Below, piece after piece: positions 29,413 to 36,985 of a stretch of DNA of 39,316 nucleotides. The stretch spans positions 1-39,316 of the forward strand of contig DAHVMA010000095.1 of assembly GCA_027320105.1 (NCBI GenBank), read 5' to 3'. The notes beneath the pieces were generated by a model. It was not told the origin of the DNA, searched no databases, and saw only the letters and a program-made list of their open reading frames with translations. The stretch is from JAKAQB01 sp027320105 (lineage in GTDB: Bacteria > Actinomycetota > Acidimicrobiia > Acidimicrobiales > Palsa-688). Both the position numbers and the translations under genes were made by a program. Position 1 is the first letter of the stretch. Every line of letters starts with the position of its first letter.

Positions 29413-30642
29413 CCCGTCGACGATGGACTGGTAGACGAGCGCCCGCAGCTGGGGGCGGATGGGATGGGTGCTCGACGGCATGAGCTGCGTGAAGAACATC
29501 GCCGTCAGCTCCTCGGCCGGGTCGACCCAGAACGCCGTGCTCGCCGCCCCGCCCCAGGCGTACTCGCCGGCCGAGCCGATCACCCTGCCAGCGACCGGGT
29601 CCAGCGTGACGGAGAAGCCGAGGCCGAAGCCGACGCCGTGGAAGGGGCTCTCGGCGTGCAGCGGCCGGCCGAGCTCGTGCAGGTCCCGCCCGCCGGGCAG
29701 GTGGTTGCGCGTCATGAACGCGACGGTGCGCCGGCCGAGGAGCCTGGTCCCGTCGAGCTCACCGCCGCGCAGGAGCATCTGGGTGAACCGGTGGTAGTCC
29801 CCGGCGGTGCCGACCAGGCCGCCGCCGCCGGATAGCAGGGTCGGCTGTGCGCGCACCGAGCCGCCGGCGGCGGGCACCGCCTTCTTGGTGGACGGGTCGG
29901 CGTTGTAGAGGGCGGCGAGCCGGCCGGCGCTGGCGTCGTCGACCCAGAAGGCGGTGTCGGTCATGCCCAGCGGCTCGAGGATGCGCGTGCGGAAGTACTC
30001 GTCGAGGGGCTGGCCCGACACCAACTCGACGAGCCGGCCGAGGACGTCGGTTGCCACGGAGTAGGCCCACTCCGTGCCCGGGTCGAACAGGAGCGGCATG
30101 CCGGCCCAGCGGTCCACCGCCGTCGCCAGGTCGGTGCCGGCCGGCGAGCCCCACTCGTACCCGGCCTGGCGGTACATGGCGTCGACGGGGTGGAGGTGGT
30201 GGAAGCCGTAAGTGAAGCCCGCCGTGTGGGTGAGCAGGTGCCAGACGCGGATCGGCTCGGTGGCCGGCCGGGTCACCGGCTTGGCGGCCGGGCCGCCCAC
30301 GTACACCTGGGGAGAGGCGAGGGAGGGGATCCACCGCGCCACCGGGTCGTTGAGGTCGAAGGCGCCCTCCTCGTGGAGCATCATCGCCGCCACGGAGGTG
30401 ACCGGCTTGGTCATCGAGTAGAGCCGCCACAGCGTGTCGGCCTCGACCGGGGCGCCCGACGCCAGGTCCCGGGCGCCGGCGCTGGCGACGTGGGCGACGG
30501 CGCCCCGGCGGGTGACGACCGCCAGCCAGCCGGCGAGGCGGCCGTCGTCCACGTAGCGGGCGAAGTGGGAGTCGATGCGGGCGAGGCGGGCGGCGCTGAG
30601 CCCGACCGCCTCGGGGTCGATCTCGGGCTTGATCTCGGGCAC
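29410..30642 (-). CDS. Serine hydrolase, beta-lactamase class C / esterase-like
   Basis: A 410-residue serine hydrolase of the class C beta-lactamase and PBP-like esterase group. The nucleophile motif is SMTK (Ser76-Lys79) in LWRLYSMTKPVTSVAAMML. The second motif is YSVATDVLGRLVE, where Tyr is kept and the usual Asn is changed, as in many esterases of the group; EYAWGGAASTAFWVDP is the third region. LLTHTAGFTYGF is also typical. No signal peptide is seen, so it is probably cytoplasmic and an esterase or amidase, not a resistance enzyme. The GTG at 30642 has TACGCT 6 nt upstream. It lies 32 bases after the HTH-citrate synthase gene. Confidence 0.85.
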   Translation of the reverse strand: MPEIKPEIDPEAVGLSAARLARIDSHFARYVDDGRLAGWLAVVTRRGAVAHVASAGARDLASGAPVEADTLWRLYSMTKPVTSVAAMMLHEEGAFDLNDPVARWIPSLASPQVYVGGPAAKPVTRPATEPIRVWHLLTHTAGFTYGFHHLHPVDAMYRQAGYEWGSPAGTDLATAVDRWAGMPLLFDPGTEWAYSVATDVLGRLVELVSGQPLDEYFRTRILEPLGMTDTAFWVDDASAGRLAALYNADPSTKKAVPAAGGSVRAQPTLLSGGGGLVGTAGDYHRFTQMLLRGGELDGTRLLGRRTVAFMTRNHLPGGRDLHELGRPLHAESPFHGVGFGLGFSVTLDPVAGRVIGSAGEYAWGGAASTAFWVDPAEELTAMFFTQLMPSSTHPIRPQLRALVYQSIVDG

Positions 30643-30648
30643 GACCCG

Positions 30649-30654
30649 AGCGTA
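30649..30654 (-). promoter_or_regulatory. -10 box TACGCT of the serine hydrolase gene
   Basis: TACGCT lies 6 nt before the GTG at 30642, in the 32-base gap after the citrate synthase homologue. Confidence 0.35.
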
Positions 30655-30674
30655 GGCCCGCTGCTCCCCAGCGC

Positions 30675-31853
30675 CTAGCGGGCGCCGACGTAGCTTGCCC
30701 GCAGCCGGAACGCCGTCCGGCCGGCGTACTCCTCGAGGGCGTGGGCGATCCACCCGGCGGTCCGGGCGAGCACGAAGACCGCCTCGCTCGCCCCTGGGAC
30801 CATGAGCGCCGTCTCGGCCAGGGCGGCGAGCGCCAGGTCCACGTTGGGCGAGGGCATGGCGCGCTCGGCGGCGAGGGCGAGGAGGCCTTCCACGCCGCGG
30901 GGCAGGCTGCCCAGGTGGCGGAGGCGGGCGAGCAGCTCCGTCGCCCGGGGGTCGCCGCCGGGGTAGAGCGGGTGGCCGAAGCCGTGGACGGCGCCACCCC
31001 GCCGCAGCACCTCACCCAGGGCGACCGCTGGCCCGTAGGTGTTGGCCCGCGCCAGCACCGGTCGCACCTCGAGGGAGCTGGCGGCGTGCAGCGGTCCGCT
31101 CGCCGCCGCCATGCCCGCCAGCACGGCGTTGTAGGGGTCGGCGCCGAAGGACGCAGCCGTGCGGGCCGCGAGCGTGGAGGGGGCCACCTCGTGGTCGGCG
31201 AGGAGGACCAGGGCGGCGTCGAGCACGGCCACGTGGGCGGCGGTGGCGGGCAGCGGGCTCAGCCTCGCCCAAAGGCGGGCGGCGAGCGAGTCCGCGACGG
31301 TGCCGGCCGGCGGCCGGACGGCGGCCACAGGCAGGGTCTCGACGAGGGTGGCGAGCAGTCCCCGTCCGGCGGCGGCGACCGCCGGTGGGTTGCGGTCGTG
31401 GCGAAGCGGGTCGGCGGTGGCGGCGGCCGCCACTGCGACGCGCCAGCGCTCCGCCGGGGTGGTGTGCGGCCCGAGGCTCGCGCCGGCAGCCGCCGCCAGG
31501 CGGGCCATCCCGGCCGGGGCCGCCCACGGTTCCCCGTTGTGGGGCCACTCTCCGAGCCACAGCCAGGTGGCGGCGTCCTCGAAGGGGCGGGAGCGCGAGA
31601 GATCGACGGCGTCGACGCCGCGGTAGCGGTAGGCACCGTCTTCGATGAGGGTGAGCGCGGTCACGAAGGCCAGGGGCGCCGCCCCCCGCCCCCGCCGCCC
31701 CCCGAGGGCGAGGCGCTCCACCTCGGCGGGATCGAACCGGCTGCCCTCACGCGTCCGGGTCCGGGTGAGCAGCCCGCGGCTCACGTAGGCGTAGAGGGTC
31801 GCCGGCTTCACACCCAGGCGCGCCGCCGCCTCCGCCGTCGTCAGGCCGATCAT
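30675..31853 (-). CDS. Citrate synthase homologue fused to an N-terminal MerR/excisionase-type HTH
   Basis: A 392-residue protein. Residues 1-50 form a MerR/HTH_17-type DNA-binding domain: LTTAEAAARLGVKPATLYAYV, then SRGLLT and RFDPAEVERLAL. A Gly/Arg linker leads to a citrate synthase fold (about 60-392). Catalytic positions are kept: His256 in SGPLHAASS, His294 in HGFGHPLYPGGDPR and Asp339 in SPNVDLALA; LADHEVAPSTLAAR and LARTAGWIAHALEE are also family marks. The usual GPLHGGA loop is GPLHAAS, so substrate handling may differ. The ATG at 31853 has GAGG 8 nt upstream. It diverges from a second citrate synthase across a spacer with two palindromes. It may be an autoregulator that senses oxaloacetate, acyl-CoA or citrate (inference). 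Confidence 0.88.
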   Translation of the reverse strand: MIGLTTAEAAARLGVKPATLYAYVSRGLLTRTRTREGSRFDPAEVERLALGGRRGRGAAPLAFVTALTLIEDGAYRYRGVDAVDLSRSRPFEDAATWLWLGEWPHNGEPWAAPAGMARLAAAAGASLGPHTTPAERWRVAVAAAATADPLRHDRNPPAVAAAGRGLLATLVETLPVAAVRPPAGTVADSLAARLWARLSPLPATAAHVAVLDAALVLLADHEVAPSTLAARTAASFGADPYNAVLAGMAAASGPLHAASSLEVRPVLARANTYGPAVALGEVLRRGGAVHGFGHPLYPGGDPRATELLARLRHLGSLPRGVEGLLALAAERAMPSPNVDLALAALAETALMVPGASEAVFVLARTAGWIAHALEEYAGRTAFRLRASYVGAR

Positions 31854-31868
31854 CGGGCCGTCCTCATG

Positions 31869-31883
31869 TTGATCATGGATCAA
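31869..31883. promoter_or_regulatory. Palindrome TTGATC-ATG-GATCAA in the divergent citrate synthase spacer
   Basis: A perfect 6-3-6 inverted repeat, centred 23 bases upstream of the HTH-citrate synthase ATG. It would cover the start region of that gene's transcript (minus-strand CATGAT at 31872-31877 could be its -10 box). The half site TTGAT is shared with the neighbouring palindrome, as expected for two sites of one protein. Confidence 0.55.
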
Positions 31884-31914
31884 TCTTGATGAAAACTCGA
31901 AGCGGGATCAAGAT
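31883..31914 (+). promoter_or_regulatory. Promoter of citA-like gene with overlapping inverted repeat operator
   Basis: TTGATG (31886-31891) and CAAGAT (31909-31914) are spaced by 17 bases and lie 6 nt before the ATG at 31921: a complete leaderless promoter. ATCTTGAT (31883-31890) and ATCAAGAT (31907-31914) are a perfect 8-16-8 inverted repeat that sits exactly on the -35 and -10 boxes. A dimer bound here would block or remodel the promoter. Confidence 0.55.
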
Positions 31915-31920
31915 CGGGCC

Positions 31921-33075
31921 ATGACGACCACTGCTGACCAGCTCATCGCGGTGCCCCCCGGGCTGAAGGGCGTCGCCGTGACGGACACGGCCCTCGGCGA
32001 CGTCCGGGGTGCCCAGGGCTACTACCACTACCGCCAGTACTCGGCAACGGAGCTGGCGAGCCGCAGGACCCTCGAGGATGTCTGGCGGCTGCTGCTCGAC
32101 GGGCACCTGCCCGCCAGCGGGGCGGAGCGGGAAGCCTTCGCCGCCGAGGTCGGCCCGTTGCGGGAGCTGCCCGCCGCCGTCGCCGACGCGCTACCCGCGA
32201 TCGCCGCTACCGGCGGGGCCGGCCTTGACGCGGTGCGCAGCGCCGTCTCGCTGCTCGCCACCGCCGACGGCATGCGCCCGCTGTGGGGTGGGGACCCGGC
32301 CGTGCGCCGGCGTGACCTCCTGCGCCTCGCTGCCGCGGCGCCGGCGATCGTCGCCGGGCTGTGGCGCGCCGAGCGTGGCCTGCCCCCGCTGCCGGCCGAC
32401 CCCTCTCTCGGGCACGTGGCCGACTACCTGCGCATGCTCGGGATGGACAACTCCGGCGCCGCCGCCCGGGCCGTCGAGAAGTACATGGTGCTCACGGTGG
32501 ACCACGGGTTCAACGCCTCGACGTTCACCGCCCGCGTCGTGGCGTCGACCGGTGCCGACGCCGGCGCCGCGGTGGTGGCCGCCCTCGGCGCCCTCTCCGG
32601 GCCGCTGCACGGCGGGGCGCCCGGCCGGGCGCTCGAGGCGCTGGAGGCGATCGGCGACCCGGCCCGGGCCGGGGCGTGGGTGCGCTCTGCCGTCGAGCGG
32701 GGCGAGCGGATCATGGGCTTCGGGCATCCGGTCTACCGGACGGAGGACCCCCGTTCGGCGATGCTGCGCGACGTAGCCCTCGGCCTCGGCGGCGACCTGG
32801 CCGCCTTCGCCGTTGAGGTGGAGCGGGCGATCACCGAGACGCTGGCCGAGCTGCGCCCCGAGCACCCCCTGCACGCCAATGTGGAGTACTACGCCGGCGT
32901 GGTGATGGCCACCGCCGGCCTGCCCCGCGAGCTGTTCACCCCCACCTTCGCCGTGAGCCGGGTCATCGGCTGGTGCGCCCACATCGCCGAACAGGCCGGC
33001 AGCCGCCGCATCATCCGCCCCAGCGCCCGCTACGTCGGCCCACCGCCGCCCGAGGCCGTACCGCCACTGCGGTGA
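31921..33075 (+). CDS. Citrate synthase / 2-methylcitrate synthase family protein
   Basis: A 384-residue citrate synthase that condenses acetyl-CoA (or propionyl-CoA) with oxaloacetate. His230 in GPLHGGAPG and His269 in GFGHPVYRTEDPR are the two catalytic histidines; DHGFNASTFTARV and SRVIGWCAHIAEQ are typical. The third catalytic position reads ANVEYYAG, with Glu322 where the classic enzymes have Asp (NVDFYSG). Length fits the short, dimeric actinobacterial type. The choice between citrate and methylcitrate cannot be made, but no prpB or prpD lies nearby. The start has no ribosome site and a leaderless promoter. Transcription is probably controlled by the HTH-citrate synthase encoded next door (inference). 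It converges with a fadD-like gene. Confidence 0.88.
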   Translation: MTTTADQLIAVPPGLKGVAVTDTALGDVRGAQGYYHYRQYSATELASRRTLEDVWRLLLDGHLPASGAEREAFAAEVGPLRELPAAVADALPAIAATGGAGLDAVRSAVSLLATADGMRPLWGGDPAVRRRDLLRLAAAAPAIVAGLWRAERGLPPLPADPSLGHVADYLRMLGMDNSGAAARAVEKYMVLTVDHGFNASTFTARVVASTGADAGAAVVAALGALSGPLHGGAPGRALEALEAIGDPARAGAWVRSAVERGERIMGFGHPVYRTEDPRSAMLRDVALGLGGDLAAFAVEVERAITETLAELRPEHPLHANVEYYAGVVMATAGLPRELFTPTFAVSRVIGWCAHIAEQAGSRRIIRPSARYVGPPPPEAVPPLR

Positions 33076-33106
33076 GGCGGTGCCGGCGCTGGGGTGGGAT
33101 CGGGGT

Positions 33107-34750
33107 TCAGGCGGTGCGGGTGGCGGCGACGCCGGCCAGGCCGAGCTCGGCGACGCTGACCTCGCGCATCTCGACCTTGCGGATCTTGCCCGTGACGGTC
33201 ATCGGGAAGGCGTCGACGACCTTCACGTAGCGGGGGATCTTGTTGTGGGCGATCCGTCCCGTGCAGTAGGCACGCAGGGCATCGGCGTCGAGCGGCTCGC
33301 GCTCGGGGCGCATGCGGACCCACGCCATGATCTCCTCGCCGTAGCGGGCGTCGGGCACCCCGATGACCTGGACGTCCTCGATGTCGGGATGGCCGTAGAG
33401 GAACTCCTCGATCTCCCGTGGGTAGATGTTCTCGCCGCCCCGGATCACGAGGTCCTTGATGCGCCCGACGATGTTCACGTAGCCATCGTCGTGCATGACG
33501 GCCAGGTCGCCGGTGTGCATCCACCTCGCCGCGTCGACGGCCTCGGCGGTCTTGTCCGGCTCGTTCCAGTAGCCGAGCATCACCGAGTAGCCACGGGTGC
33601 ACAGCTCGCCCGGCTCACCGCGCTGGACCACCCGGCCGCTGGCCGGGTCCACGACCTTGATCTCCACATGGGGCATGGCCCGGCCGACGGTGGCGGTGCG
33701 GTGCGCCAGGTCGTCGTCGCGGCGGGTCTGGGTCGACACCGGCGACGTCTCCGTCATCCCATAGGAGATGGCCACCTCGGTCATGTGCATCTCGGCGACG
33801 ACCCGCTTCATCACCTCCACCGGGCAGGGGGAGCCGGCCATGATCCCCGTCCGCAACGACGCCAGGTCGTAGGAGCCGAAGTCGGGGAGGCCGAGCTCGG
33901 CGATGAACATCGTCGGCACGCCGTACAGGGAGGTGCATCGCTCCTCCTCGACCGCCCGCAGCGTCGCCGCCGGGTCGAACAGGGGAGCTGGGATCACGAT
34001 CGTCGCCCCGTGCGACGTGCAGCCCAGGTTGCCCATCACCATGCCGAAGCAGTGGTAGAAGGGCACCGGCAGGCACACCCGGTCCTCCTCGCTGTAGCCG
34101 AGCAGGTCGGTCACCGAGTACCCGTTGTTGAGGATGTTGTGGTGTGACAGCGTCGCACCCTTGGGGAACCCGGTCGTGCCCGAGGTGTACTGGATGTTGA
34201 TCGGATCGTCGAAGGCCAGGGTGGACGCGACGGCGGCGACGTCGCCGGCGCCGGCACCGCCGGCCACCAGCGCGTCCCATGTCGGGTCCCCGATGTACGC
34301 GACGTCGCGGAGCTCCGGCACCGACGGCCGGACCTGCTCGACCATCGCCCGGTAGTCGCTCGTCCGCTGCGCGGTCGCGCTCACGAGCAGGGCGACGCCG
34401 GACTGGCGCAGCACGTACTCGAGCTCGGAGGTGCGGTAGGCCGGGTTGACGTTGACGAGGATGGCGCCGGCCAGGGCAGAGCCGTACTGGAAGGCCACCC
34501 ACTCGGCGCAGTTGGGGCTCCAGATGCCGACCCGGTCCCCCGGCCGGATGCCGCGGGCTATGAGCCCGCCGGCCACCTGCTGAGCCCACTCCACGAGCTC
34601 GGCGTACGACCAGCGCCGGCCGGTTGCCACCTCGACGAGCGCCTCGTGCCCGGGGATGCGGGCGGCGGTGGCCGCCAGGTTGTCACCGATGGTCTGGCCG
34701 AGGAGCGGCACCTCACCCGTGCCGTGGGAATAGGAGAGCGTGTTCGCCAT
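33107..34750 (-). CDS. AMP-binding acyl-CoA synthetase (FadD-like)
   Basis: A 547-residue member of the ANL superfamily that activates a carboxylic acid as acyl-AMP and then forms acyl-CoA. The P-loop YTSGTTGFPKG is at about residues 188-198. YGMTETSPVS is motif A5, and HTGDLAVMHDDGYVNIVGR with IKDLVIRGGENIYPREIEEFL covers A7-A8 and the hinge. FPMTVTGKIRK carries the catalytic lysine. The sequence resembles medium-chain FadD proteins. The ATG at 34750 starts 10 bases after the GNAT gene stop, and TAGCGT 6 nt upstream overlaps that stop, so it has both operon and likely own transcription. The acid substrate is unknown. Confidence 0.88.
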   Translation of the reverse strand: MANTLSYSHGTGEVPLLGQTIGDNLAATAARIPGHEALVEVATGRRWSYAELVEWAQQVAGGLIARGIRPGDRVGIWSPNCAEWVAFQYGSALAGAILVNVNPAYRTSELEYVLRQSGVALLVSATAQRTSDYRAMVEQVRPSVPELRDVAYIGDPTWDALVAGGAGAGDVAAVASTLAFDDPINIQYTSGTTGFPKGATLSHHNILNNGYSVTDLLGYSEEDRVCLPVPFYHCFGMVMGNLGCTSHGATIVIPAPLFDPAATLRAVEEERCTSLYGVPTMFIAELGLPDFGSYDLASLRTGIMAGSPCPVEVMKRVVAEMHMTEVAISYGMTETSPVSTQTRRDDDLAHRTATVGRAMPHVEIKVVDPASGRVVQRGEPGELCTRGYSVMLGYWNEPDKTAEAVDAARWMHTGDLAVMHDDGYVNIVGRIKDLVIRGGENIYPREIEEFLYGHPDIEDVQVIGVPDARYGEEIMAWVRMRPEREPLDADALRAYCTGRIAHNKIPRYVKVVDAFPMTVTGKIRKVEMREVSVAELGLAGVAATRTA

Positions 34751-34756
34751 GGCGCA

Positions 34757-34762
34757 ACGCTA
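34757..34762 (-). promoter_or_regulatory. -10 box TAGCGT of the FadD-like gene
   Basis: TAGCGT lies 6 nt before the ATG at 34750. Its TAG is the stop codon of the GNAT gene, so promoter and stop codon are merged. Confidence 0.4.
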
Positions 34763-35332
34763 CGCGAGAAGCCGGGCGCCGGCGTTGGCTGGCCACGCCT
34801 GCCTTGCCATCCGCCACTGCCATCCGACGCCGACCTCGCCGGGGGCGAGCGGCTCGTCGGGGCGCGTGGCCACGTGCACGAAGCCGAGGCGTTGTGCTAC
34901 GGCGGCGCTGGCGGTGTTGGCCTCGTCGTGGTGGATCTCGACGGCGTCGACGCCGGCGAGGGAGAAAGCCACGCTGGTGAGGGCGGCGGCCGCCAGGCTG
35001 GCGTAGCCGCGGCGGGTGTGGGCCACGTGGACCCAGTAGCCGACCTCGATGGCGGCCGGGCCGAGGCGCCGGTGCAGCCCGGAGCCGCCGACGAGGTCAC
35101 CGTCGCCGTCCCACACCAGGTAGTTGGCGTCTGCCTCGGGGTCCCCGAGGCGGCCGGCGACGAACGCCTCCGCCATCTCCATGGTGTAGCCGCCGGCCCA
35201 CGGCATCCACGGCCGCAGGTGGTCCGCCGACGCCACGACCGCCTCGTAGAGGGCGGCGCCGTCGTGGGGGCGCGGCCGGCGGAGGGTGAGCCTGCCGGCG
35301 CCGACGACCGGAGGGGGTTCGGAGCGGGTCAT
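34760..35332 (-). CDS. GNAT family N-acetyltransferase (RimJ/RimL-like)
   Basis: A 190-residue acetyltransferase. The N-terminal strand LTLRRPRPHDGAALYEAV is typical of the Acetyltransf_3 group; GSGLHRRLGPAAIEVGYWVHVAHTRRGYAS contains the acetyl-CoA pyrophosphate loop (RRGYAS), and VDAVEIHHDEANTASAAVAQRLGFVHV is the last conserved stretch. Related enzymes acetylate ribosomal proteins or small amines; the target here is unknown. The ATG at 35332 overlaps the stop of the preceding membrane protein gene by 4 bases (ATGA), so translation is coupled. It ends 9 bases before the acyl-CoA synthetase gene. Much longer open frames on this strand through 38368 are artefacts of high GC. Confidence 0.87.
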   Translation of the reverse strand: MTRSEPPPVVGAGRLTLRRPRPHDGAALYEAVVASADHLRPWMPWAGGYTMEMAEAFVAGRLGDPEADANYLVWDGDGDLVGGSGLHRRLGPAAIEVGYWVHVAHTRRGYASLAAAALTSVAFSLAGVDAVEIHHDEANTASAAVAQRLGFVHVATRPDEPLAPGEVGVGWQWRMARQAWPANAGARLLA

Positions 35333-36927
35333 CCGGGGAAGGCTATGCCGAGCACCACGGTCCCGGCCCGGGTGGAGCGCAGCAGCGTCCAGCCGCCCGC
35401 CGCAGGTGAGAGCCGGGCGTGGCCGCCGGCACCCCGCAGCACCCAGTACGGGGTCCAGCGCACCCGCAGCAACGCCGCTCCGGGATGCAGGACCGCCACG
35501 ACGACCCGGTCGGCGCCGAGGGCGGCGACGCGCGCCCCCCCGCTCGCCAGGCCGGGGGAGGCGGCGACGCGCCACAACCTCCACGCAGGCGACGCCCACA
35601 CCGCCACGAGGCCGGGGACCCGCCGGTGCAAGAGGCGCGCCTCGGCGCGCCCGGCGGAGTCGAGCGGCGCCCGGGGGAGGGCCACGAAGGACGTCCCGGT
35701 CGCCCGCAGCCACGCCAGGTAGGAGCCAGGTGTGAGCGCGCCCCGCCGGTAGAAGACCGGGTTGCGGGCGATGTCGAGCTGGCGCTCCCAGCCCCGGGCC
35801 AGCACCAGGCGCGCCGAGGGCACGAACGCCGACTCCCAGTGGTCCCGGGTCGGCACCACCTCGACGCGCACCACGGCGCCGCCCGAGCGGGCGGCGACGG
35901 CGGCGGCGAGGGGCCGGTAGAAGCCGGCGGTGTCCGACGGCGGCTGCGTCCAGCGGGTCACCAGCGCCGTCGCCGGCGCCCACTGCCACGCGGCGAACGG
36001 CACGAGCGCGGCCATGGCGACCGCCCGCCGGCGCCCCGGGGTCGCCCAGGCGGCGCCGGCGACAAGCGGGATCCCCGCCGACTCGGCCAGCCGGGGCGCG
36101 TTGCCCCCGAGGGGGTTGGCGACGAGGAAGCTCGCCAGCGTCGCCGCCCCGTACGCGACCGCCCCCCAGCGGAGGCGCCCGGGGCAGCACACGGCCACCA
36201 GCACGCACAGGGCCTCGACGACGACGAGCCCCCCCCACGCGAACGGGAACGGCCCGTCCCCCGGGAACGCCAGGCCGATCACGCCGATGGGGAGGGCGGC
36301 GCCGGCGGCGGAGGCGACGAGCCCCGCCCGGCCCACCGGCGGCCGCCGCAGCGCGACGACGCCGGCGGCGAGCACCAGGAACGCCGCCGCCAGCGGCGAC
36401 AGCAGCGCTGTCACCACCCCCGCCACCGCAGCCGCCGCCACCCTGCTTGCCGCCGGCGGGGTCTGCAGCGCCAGCCACAACGAGAGCAGTCCGGCCGCCT
36501 CGCCGCAGAGGTACGGCAGCTGCCCGACGCCCACGGCGATCAGCGTGGAGGCGGCGAACCACCAGGCGGCCGCCGGCAACCGGGGTCGGACGAGCGAAGC
36601 GAACGTGCCGGCGGCGAGCCCGGCGGCGAGCGTCCCGGTCGCCGCGACCCCGAGCGCGGCGGCGACGAGCGGGGTCAGCACGCTGTAGGCGAGCGGGTAC
36701 ATGCCGCCGTACCAGCCGGGAGCCCACACCACCAGGCCGCCGCGGGCGGCCAGCGACGCCCGGTACACCTGCGCCGAGGTGTCCGTGCCGTGCAACCCCA
36801 CGGCCCATGCGACGGCGGCGAGCCCGGCGGCGAGCAGGCCCGGTGCCACGGCGCGGCGGCGGTCCGGCTGGTTGGCCGCCCCCGGCGCGGCGGCGGGGCG
36901 GGTACGGATCGCGAGGGGAGAGGGCAT
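35329..36927 (-). CDS. Large membrane protein, GT-C-like
   Basis: A 532-residue protein with about ten helices in its first 370 residues and a mostly soluble C-terminal part. The loop after helix 1 reads HGTDTSAQVYRASLAARGG, then WAPGWYGGMYPLAYSVLTPL. An Asp near the first outside loop and the WYGG-x-YPLxY pattern recall GT-C type membrane glycosyltransferases and PTPS-related membrane proteins. The match is by pattern only and no donor can be named. The soluble part (TRDHWESAFVP, RGWERQLDIARN, YLAWLRATGTSFVALP) is shared by such proteins. The ATG at 36927 opens a three-gene unit with the GNAT and acyl-CoA synthetase genes. It diverges from the second acyl-CoA synthetase gene. Confidence 0.65.
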   Translation of the reverse strand: MPSPLAIRTRPAAAPGAANQPDRRRAVAPGLLAAGLAAVAWAVGLHGTDTSAQVYRASLAARGGLVVWAPGWYGGMYPLAYSVLTPLVAAALGVAATGTLAAGLAAGTFASLVRPRLPAAAWWFAASTLIAVGVGQLPYLCGEAAGLLSLWLALQTPPAASRVAAAAVAGVVTALLSPLAAAFLVLAAGVVALRRPPVGRAGLVASAAGAALPIGVIGLAFPGDGPFPFAWGGLVVVEALCVLVAVCCPGRLRWGAVAYGAATLASFLVANPLGGNAPRLAESAGIPLVAGAAWATPGRRRAVAMAALVPFAAWQWAPATALVTRWTQPPSDTAGFYRPLAAAVAARSGGAVVRVEVVPTRDHWESAFVPSARLVLARGWERQLDIARNPVFYRRGALTPGSYLAWLRATGTSFVALPRAPLDSAGRAEARLLHRRVPGLVAVWASPAWRLWRVAASPGLASGGARVAALGADRVVVAVLHPGAALLRVRWTPYWVLRGAGGHARLSPAAGGWTLLRSTRAGTVVLGIAFPG

Positions 36928-36985
36928 GCGGCGGGTGGAGGCGGAGCAGGGCGCGCTTTCGGCCGGGAATGGCAGGATGGCACCT

